Below, one piece after another: positions 32,358-37,155 of a stretch of DNA of 37,155 bases. The stretch lies in the NCBI GenBank assembly GCA_023394655.1, contig JAEXAG010000085.1, positions 1 through 37,155 of the forward strand, in the 5' to 3' direction. This DNA comes from Pseudomonadota bacterium. Its GTDB lineage: Bacteria; Pseudomonadota; Gammaproteobacteria; Xanthomonadales; Xanthomonadaceae. Under the pieces are notes generated by a model. That model saw only the letters and a list, made by a program, of their open reading frames with translations, ran no database searches and was not told where the DNA came from. Position numbers and translations under genes: made by a program. Every line of letters starts with the position of its first letter. Position 1 is the first letter of the stretch.

Positions 32358-32364
32358 GGCCCGG

Positions 32365-32826
32365 ATGATGGAAACGCCCGCCTTTGACATCGAGCACGTC
32401 GTCCCGCATCGCGGCCCGATGTGCCTGCTCGACCGCGTGCTGGAATGCAGCGGCGACGACATCAGCGCCGAAGTCGAGATCCGCGCCGATGCCTTGTTTG
32501 CCGGCCCGGAGGGCGTCCCCGCCTGGGTCGGCATCGAATACATGGCGCAGGCGGTGGCGGCCTGGGCCGGCTGCCGCGCGCGCGCCGCGGGCCGTGAACC
32601 GGCGATCGGATTCCTGCTCGGCAGCCGTCGCTACGAGGCATTCCAGCCGCATTTCGCCATCGGCCGGACGCTGCGCGTGGAGGCGCATCGGGAAGTATTG
32701 GGCGACAATGGCCTGGGGGCGTTCGCCTGCCGCATCGTGTGCGCAGGCCAGGTGCTGGCGTCGGCGACGATCTCCGTTTTCGAGCCGCCGGACCCGGTGG
32801 CGTTTCTGGAGAACGAGGCGGGATGA
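32365..32826 (+). CDS. apeP: 3-hydroxyacyl-ACP dehydratase of the APE cluster
   Basis: 153 residues, one hotdog domain: IEHVVPHRGPMCLLDRVLE (His15) and WVGIEYMAQAVAAWAG with the catalytic-type Glu58. Second dehydratase of the pathway beside the one fused to the ligase. APE synthesis keeps every double bond because no enoyl reductase is present, and none is seen here. Tandem ATGs at 32365 and 32368; the first is used. It ends in an ATGA overlap with the ketoreductase. Confidence 0.9.
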   Translation: MMETPAFDIEHVVPHRGPMCLLDRVLECSGDDISAEVEIRADALFAGPEGVPAWVGIEYMAQAVAAWAGCRARAAGREPAIGFLLGSRRYEAFQPHFAIGRTLRVEAHREVLGDNGLGAFACRIVCAGQVLASATISVFEPPDPVAFLENEAG

Positions 32827-33554
32827 TGGAAGGTTCGACGGTCCTGGTGACCGGAGCAAGCCGGGGGATCGGGCGCGCGATCGCGCTGCGGGCCGCGCAG
32901 GACGGTTTCGACGTGGTGGTGCATTGCCGCAGCCGGGTGGAAGAAGCGGAAACCGTGGCCGGCGAGATCCGTGCGCTCGGGCGCGCGGCGCGGGTGCTGT
33001 CGTTCGACGTGGCCGACCGGGCCGCGGCGGCGGAAGTGCTCGGCGCCGACATCGGGGCCCACGGTGCCTACCACGGCGTGGTCTGCAATGCCGGCATCGC
33101 CCGCGATGGCGCCTTCCCGGCCCTCTCCGGAGACGATTGGGACCAGGTGCTGCGCACCAACCTCGATGGCTTCTACAACGTGCTGCATCCGGTGCTGATG
33201 CCGATGGTCCGCCGCCGCAAGCCGGGACGCATCGTCACCCTGTCCTCGGTCTCGGGGATGGCGGGCAATCGCGGCCAGGTCAACTACAGCGCGGCCAAGG
33301 CCGGCATCATCGGCGCCACCAAGGCGCTGGCGCTGGAACTCGCCGGCCGCGGCATCACCGTGAACTGCGTGGCGCCCGGCCTGATCGATACCGAAATGCT
33401 GGACGCGGAAGTCATCGAGCGCGCCTTGCCGATGATCCCCGCCGGCCGGCTCGGCAAGCCGGAAGAAGTCGCCGCCGTGGTCGGCTTCCTGCTCTCGCCC
33501 ACCGCCGCCTACATCACCCGGCAGGTGATCGCGGTCAACGGGGGGCTGGCATGA
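32823..33554 (+). CDS. apeQ: 3-oxoacyl-ACP reductase of the APE cluster (FabG-like)
   Basis: 243 residues, short-chain dehydrogenase: NADPH site TGASRGIG (10-17), CNAGIARDG, and the catalytic Ser142, Tyr155 and Lys159 (NYSAAKAG). Reduces the 3-keto group after each condensation. ATGA overlaps at both ends (with apeP and apeR). The clear triad and operon position separate it from a housekeeping FabG, which would normally sit next to fabD and acpP. Confidence 0.94.
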   Translation: MMEGSTVLVTGASRGIGRAIALRAAQDGFDVVVHCRSRVEEAETVAGEIRALGRAARVLSFDVADRAAAAEVLGADIGAHGAYHGVVCNAGIARDGAFPALSGDDWDQVLRTNLDGFYNVLHPVLMPMVRRRKPGRIVTLSSVSGMAGNRGQVNYSAAKAGIIGATKALALELAGRGITVNCVAPGLIDTEMLDAEVIERALPMIPAGRLGKPEEVAAVVGFLLSPTAAYITRQVIAVNGGLA

Positions 33555-34795
33555 ACGGCAGCAACGCCCGTCGCGTGGTGGTCACCGGTGCCGGCGGCAT
33601 CACGCCGCTCGGCCACGACTGGGCCAGCGTCGAAAGCAGTCTGCGCAGCTGCCGCAACGCGGTGGCACGCATGCCGGAATGGGACATCTACGAAGGCCTG
33701 AACACCCGCCTCGCCGCGCCGGCCCGTGATTTCGAGCTGCCCGCGCACTACAACCGCAAGACCACCCGCAGCATGGGGCGGGTGGCGCTGATGGCGGTGC
33801 GTGCGACCGAGCTGGCGCTGGAACAGGCCGGCCTCCTGGGCGATCCGGTGCTGCGTGATGGCCGCACCGGTGTTTCCTACGGTTCCTCGGCCGGCAGCCA
33901 CGAGGCGATCGGCAGCTTCGGCAAGATGCTCAACGAGCACACCACCGAAGGCATCAACGCCACCACCTACCTCAAGATGATGAGCCACACCGCGCCGGTG
34001 AACATCGGCGTGTTCTTCGGGCTCACCGGGCGCGTCATCACCACCTCCAGTGCTTGCACCTCCGGGAGCCAGGGCGTGGGCGCGGCCTACGAGACCATCC
34101 AGGCCGGCAAGCAGACGGTGATGATCGCCGGCGGTGCCGAGCAGCTCGATGCCACCGCGGCCGCCGTCTTCGACACCCTGTTCGCGACCAGCACGCGCAA
34201 CGATGCCCCCGACACCGCGCCGCGGCCCTTCGATGCCGGACGCGACGGGCTGGTGCTGGGCGAAGGCGCCTGCACGCTGGTGCTGGAGGACCTGGAGCAC
34301 GCACTCGCCCGCGGCGCGCCGATCCTCGCCGAGATCGTCGGCTACGGCACCAACAGCGATGGCCAGCACGTCACCCAGCCAAGCGCCGACACCATGGCGC
34401 AGGCGATGCGGCTGGCGCTGGCCGATGCCGGCCTGGCCGCGGAGGCGATCGGCTACGTCAACGCACACGGCACCGCGACCGAGCATGGCGACATCGCGGA
34501 AACCCAGGCCACCGCCGCGGTGTACGGCAACCGCATCCCGATCAGCTCGCTCAAGAGCTACGTCGGGCACATGCTCGGCGGCTGCGGCGCGTTCGAGGCC
34601 TGGGCCACGCTCGGGATGATGCACGCGGGATGGTTCGCGCCCACCCTCAACCTCGACGAGGTCGATCCGCGCTGTGCGCCGCTCGACTATATTCGCGGCG
34701 AAGGACGCCAGCTCGACATCGAGTACGCCGCCAGCAACAATTTCGCCTTCGGCGGGATCAACACCTCGCTGGTATTCCGCCGCTGGCCCCACTGA
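33551..34795 (+). CDS. apeR: beta-ketoacyl-ACP synthase 2 of the APE cluster (priming KS)
   Basis: 414 residues with the full triad: Cys169 in SSACTSGSQG, His306 in AHGTATEHGD and His340 in VGHMLGGCGAFE. The N-terminus is RRVVVTGAGGITPLGH, as in FabF. In APE pathways this second ketosynthase is thought to act in an early step on the starter, while ApeO works with the chain-length factor. ATGA overlap with the ketoreductase. It is the last coupled gene of the operon; the next gene is 28 nt away with its own AAGGAG. Confidence 0.93.
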   Translation: MNGSNARRVVVTGAGGITPLGHDWASVESSLRSCRNAVARMPEWDIYEGLNTRLAAPARDFELPAHYNRKTTRSMGRVALMAVRATELALEQAGLLGDPVLRDGRTGVSYGSSAGSHEAIGSFGKMLNEHTTEGINATTYLKMMSHTAPVNIGVFFGLTGRVITTSSACTSGSQGVGAAYETIQAGKQTVMIAGGAEQLDATAAAVFDTLFATSTRNDAPDTAPRPFDAGRDGLVLGEGACTLVLEDLEHALARGAPILAEIVGYGTNSDGQHVTQPSADTMAQAMRLALADAGLAAEAIGYVNAHGTATEHGDIAETQATAAVYGNRIPISSLKSYVGHMLGGCGAFEAWATLGMMHAGWFAPTLNLDEVDPRCAPLDYIRGEGRQLDIEYAASNNFAFGGINTSLVFRRWPH

Positions 34796-34823
34796 CCCGG
34801 ATCCAACCTCCAAGGAGCCCCAG

Positions 34824-35264
34824 ATGAAGCGCTTCGTTATCGCCTCCAGCCTCGCCCTGCTGTTCGCCTCCACCGCCGCCAACGCCGCGGACAATCGCAT
34901 CGAGATGCCGATGCAGGAACTCCTCGCCTCGCAGGAAGCACGCGATGCCGGCATCGATGGCAGCGTCAGGTTCTTCCTGGCCGGGCAGTCGCATCCGCGC
35001 GTCGCCTCGCGCCACGGCGAGGGCGTCTCCAACCGCCGCACCAACGGCGTCGGCAAGAGCGACGAGGAATCCTGCCGCCGCGCCGCCCTGTCCGCGCTGC
35101 TGGCGTTCCAGAAGTCCGCGCAGGCGCGTGGCGCCAACGCCGTGGTCGACATCACCAGCTACTTCAAGCGCAACACCTTCAGCAGCCCCACCCATTACGA
35201 ATGCCATGCCGGCGGCGTGATGTCGGCGGTCACCCTGAAGGGCACCTACGCCACCATTCCCTGA
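34824..35264 (+). CDS. small exported protein downstream of the APE operon
   Basis: 146 residues with a Sec signal peptide (STAANAA, cut ~22). The mature part includes IDGSVRFFLAGQSHP, VSNRRTNGVGKSDEESCRRAALSALLAF, GANAVVDITSYFKRNTFSSPTHYECHAGGVMSAVTLKGTY. Similar proteins are, from memory, often labelled excinuclease ATPase subunit, which cannot be right: it is periplasmic and has no ATPase motif. The fold may be YbjQ-like. AAGGAG lies 8 nt before the ATG. Its position right after the operon suggests co-transcription; role unknown. Confidence 0.85.
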   Translation: MKRFVIASSLALLFASTAANAADNRIEMPMQELLASQEARDAGIDGSVRFFLAGQSHPRVASRHGEGVSNRRTNGVGKSDEESCRRAALSALLAFQKSAQARGANAVVDITSYFKRNTFSSPTHYECHAGGVMSAVTLKGTYATIP

Positions 35265-35306
35265 TCCAGGCCGCCTGCAAGCCACGGGGTTTCCCGGCAC
35301 CTGTCG

Positions 35307-36545
35307 ATGAGCCCCGCGCTTCAGCTGCTGCTGCAATTGCTGCTGATCCTGCTGCTGGCGCGTGCCTGCGGCAGGATCCTCCGCCGATTCGGGCAGCCGC
35401 AGGTGATCGGCGAAATGATGTCCGGCCTGCTGCTCGGCCCGCTGGTCTTCGGTGCCTGGCTGCCCGGCCTGCATTCCACGCTGTTCGCGCCGGACTCCCT
35501 GCCGGCGCTGTCCGGGCTCGCGACCTTCGGCGTCGCGATGTTCATGTTCATCATCGGACTGGAACTGCGCGCGCCCGGCGGTAGCCGCGCCCAGCTGCGC
35601 AGCGCATTGTCGATCAGCCTCGCCGGCATCGCCACCTCGATGGCACTCGGCCTGCTTCTCGCGCCCTGGCTGCATCCGCGCTTCGCGCCGGAAGGCGTCG
35701 GCTTCTGGCCGTTCGCGCTGTTCTTCTCCTCCGCGCTCTCGGTCACCGCCTTCCCGGTGCTGGCGCGCATCCTCAAGGATCGCGGCATGTCGGCGAGCCG
35801 GCCCGGCCGACTGGCACTGGGCGCGGCGGTGATCGACGATGCCGGGCTGTGGATCCTGCTGGCCGGCGTGCTGGCGCTGGCGCAAAACGATTCCGTCAGC
35901 GGCGTGGCCACCACCCTCACCGGTGCACTCGGGCTGGCCGCGCTGGCTTTCGGCCTGCTGCGCCCCCTCCTTGCACGGATGCTGCGTCGCGGTGACGGTG
36001 GAATCGGTGCCTCCACCTTCGTCTGGATCGTGATCGGAGCGCTCGCATTCGCCGCGATCGGCGAATGGATCGGCCTGCACGCAATCTTCGGCGCCTTCCT
36101 GTTCGGTGCCGCGTTGCCGCGCGCTGACCGCCTGCTCCACGGCATGGCATCGCGGCTGGAACCGGTGACCATGCTCCTGCTGTTACCGGTGCTGTTCGCG
36201 GTCGCCGGCCAGTCCGCCACGCCCGACGCGCTCGATGGCAGCGGGCTCGGCTTCTTCCTGGCGATCCTGCTGGTGGCCGTGCTCGGCAAACTGGTCGGCT
36301 GCACGCTTGGCGCGAAAAGCGGCGGCCACGGCTGGCGCGACAGCTTGGCGGTGGGCTCGCTGATGAACGCCCGCGGGCTGATGGAGCTGGTGGTGATCAA
36401 GATCGGACTGGATGCCGGCCTGATCGGCCCCGAGCTGTTCACCCTGCTGTTCGGCATGGCGCTGGCCACCACGCTCATGGCCTCGCCCCTGCTGGGGCTT
36501 GCCGCCGGCCGTGCGGGCGTGGACCGCGCCTGGGGCAAGCGCTGA
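35307..36545 (+). CDS. CPA2-type cation/proton antiporter
   Basis: 412 residues with about 12 hydrophobic helices forming a Na+/H+ exchanger domain: QVIGEMMSGLLLGPLVFG near the start, FFSSALSVTAFPVLARIL in the discontinuous helix region, GAAVIDDAGLWILL (ion-binding Asp pair), and LMNARGLMELVVIKIGLDAGLIG at the end. It has no TrkA-N (RCK) domain, unlike KefB/KefC, so it is a short Kef-type or NapA-like antiporter. Ion selectivity is not readable. The ATG at 35307 has no strong ribosome-binding site; it lies 42 nt after the preceding gene. Confidence 0.9.
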   Translation: MSPALQLLLQLLLILLLARACGRILRRFGQPQVIGEMMSGLLLGPLVFGAWLPGLHSTLFAPDSLPALSGLATFGVAMFMFIIGLELRAPGGSRAQLRSALSISLAGIATSMALGLLLAPWLHPRFAPEGVGFWPFALFFSSALSVTAFPVLARILKDRGMSASRPGRLALGAAVIDDAGLWILLAGVLALAQNDSVSGVATTLTGALGLAALAFGLLRPLLARMLRRGDGGIGASTFVWIVIGALAFAAIGEWIGLHAIFGAFLFGAALPRADRLLHGMASRLEPVTMLLLLPVLFAVAGQSATPDALDGSGLGFFLAILLVAVLGKLVGCTLGAKSGGHGWRDSLAVGSLMNARGLMELVVIKIGLDAGLIGPELFTLLFGMALATTLMASPLLGLAAGRAGVDRAWGKR

Positions 36546-36597
36546 GCGGAGTCAGCGCCTCCGCGTCACCGCTCCCGTCGGCCGCCAGCGTTCTGCA

Positions 36598-37155
36598 TCA
36601 ACCGCACTTGCTGTAGCCGCAGTTCAGGCAGGTGGCGCAGCCATCCATGATCACCACGGATTTGGCGTGGCACTTGTGGCACATCGTGGCGCTGGGCGGG
36701 AACGAAACGCCCTCGCCGGTCACGGCGATGTCCTCGGGATGCGCGTCCTCGGCTACCGTGCTGACGGGAGCGTGGACTTCAGCGTTTTTTTTTGAGCCGT
36801 TCTGCTGTTCTTCCCAGGCGCGGCGCTTCTCGGCGATCAGCGCGAGCTGGTGTTCGCTCATGTCGGGATCACGCAGCAGGCCGATGGTCTTCAGGTGCTC
36901 CTCGACGATGTAGCCAAGCTCGGCCACCAGCGAAGGCATGTACACGCCGCCGGCCTTGAAGTAGCCGCCCTTCGGGTCGAACACGGCCTTCATTTCCTCG
37001 ACGAGGAAGGTCACGTCGCCGCCCTTGCGGAACACCGCGGACATGATCCGGGTGAGCGCGACGATCCACTGGAAATGTTCCATCGACTTGGAGTTGATGA
37101 ACACCTCGAAGGGGCGACGCTGCTCGTGGTCGGTGCCGGCGTTGAGCACGATGTC
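36598..37155 (-). CDS. nrdJ: adenosylcobalamin-dependent ribonucleotide reductase, C-terminal part
   Basis: The last ~185 residues of class II ribonucleotide reductase, which reduces ribonucleotides using vitamin B12 and does not need oxygen. The gene enters from the right edge. Visible parts are the TSCPD-type domain (RPFEVFINSKSMEHFQWIVALTRIMSAVFRKGGD, FLVEEMKAVFDPKGGYFKAGGVY), a charged linker, and the C-terminal Cys cluster CHKC...CATCLNCGYSKCG, which binds zinc and supplies redox thiols. The linker is encoded over nine consecutive A (T9 at 36785-36793 on the plus strand), read as SKKN; the frame is intact as given. Confidence 0.93.
   Translation of the reverse strand, partial: DIVLNAGTDHEQRRPFEVFINSKSMEHFQWIVALTRIMSAVFRKGGDVTFLVEEMKAVFDPKGGYFKAGGVYMPSLVAELGYIVEEHLKTIGLLRDPDMSEHQLALIAEKRRAWEEQQNGSKKNAEVHAPVSTVAEDAHPEDIAVTGEGVSFPPSATMCHKCHAKSVVIMDGCATCLNCGYSKCG

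Noticed and set aside
36546..36564. Hairpin after the antiporter gene as a terminator
   Set aside because: Only a 6-bp stem without a T tract on either strand.
1..37155. CRISPR arrays, insertion sequences, riboswitches, prophage genes
   Set aside because: No regular direct repeats, transposase or integrase motifs, or conserved riboswitch cores were recognised on either strand.

Overview
The window comes from a GC-rich gammaproteobacterial chromosome, most likely Lysobacteraceae/Xanthomonadaceae (a relative of Lysobacter, Luteimonas, Thermomonas or Pseudoxanthomonas). This rests on gene content: a tryptophanyl-tRNA synthetase with a C-terminal extension, PhoP/PhoQ behind a PepSY-like gene, birA-coaX-SPOR, a class II NrdJ, and a halogenase-containing aryl polyene (xanthomonadin-type) pigment operon. 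No insertion sequence, integrase, CRISPR array, rRNA or phage gene was seen.

Positions 1-17.8 kb hold housekeeping and small accessory genes, mostly on the minus strand. From the left: the end of a 2-oxoacid dehydrogenase E2 gene with a clear terminator; a zinc-ribbon gene coupled to a small membrane protein gene; a GAF-GGDEF diguanylate cyclase; trpS; an entericidin-like lipoprotein with its own terminator; arginase; tRNA-Thr(TGT); a SPOR protein, coaX and birA as one unit; a divergent small exported protein; phoQ, phoP and a PepSY-like gene preceded by an AT-rich promoter-like region; dusA; four consecutive small exported proteins of unknown function; a HAD hydrolase; a divergent PQQ-type aldose sugar dehydrogenase lipoprotein; a lytic transglycosylase; and an EF-hand protein.

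Positions 18.4-34.8 kb are one plus-strand operon of 18 tightly coupled genes, an aryl polyene (APE) biosynthesis cluster. Its order matches the known ape order C to R: chain-length factor, acyltransferase, two ACPs, membrane protein, acyl-activating enzyme fused to a dehydratase, glycosyltransferase, LpxL-like acyltransferase, MIO ammonia lyase, thioesterase, LolA-like carrier, MMPL exporter, flavin-dependent halogenase, DUF3261 lipoprotein, ketosynthase, dehydratase, ketoreductase, ketosynthase. The expected flow is as follows. The ammonia lyase makes an aryl-acrylate starter from an aromatic amino acid. The AMP ligase loads it onto an ACP. Ketosynthase/chain-length factor, ketoreductase and dehydratases extend it to a conjugated polyene. 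The halogenase modifies it. Acyl- and glycosyltransferases attach it to a lipid. The MMPL, LolA-like and DUF3261 proteins move it to the outer membrane. No regulator, methyltransferase or phosphopantetheinyl transferase gene lies inside the operon.

Positions 34.8-37.2 kb hold a small exported protein, a Kef-type cation/proton antiporter, and on the minus strand the C-terminal end of a B12-dependent ribonucleotide reductase (nrdJ) that runs off the window. No gene-free stretch exceeds 300 bases. The longest are 18142-18396 (upstream of the APE operon, with an inverted repeat), 1674-1909 (a hairpin at its left end) and 860-1062 (a terminator, otherwise nothing recognised).
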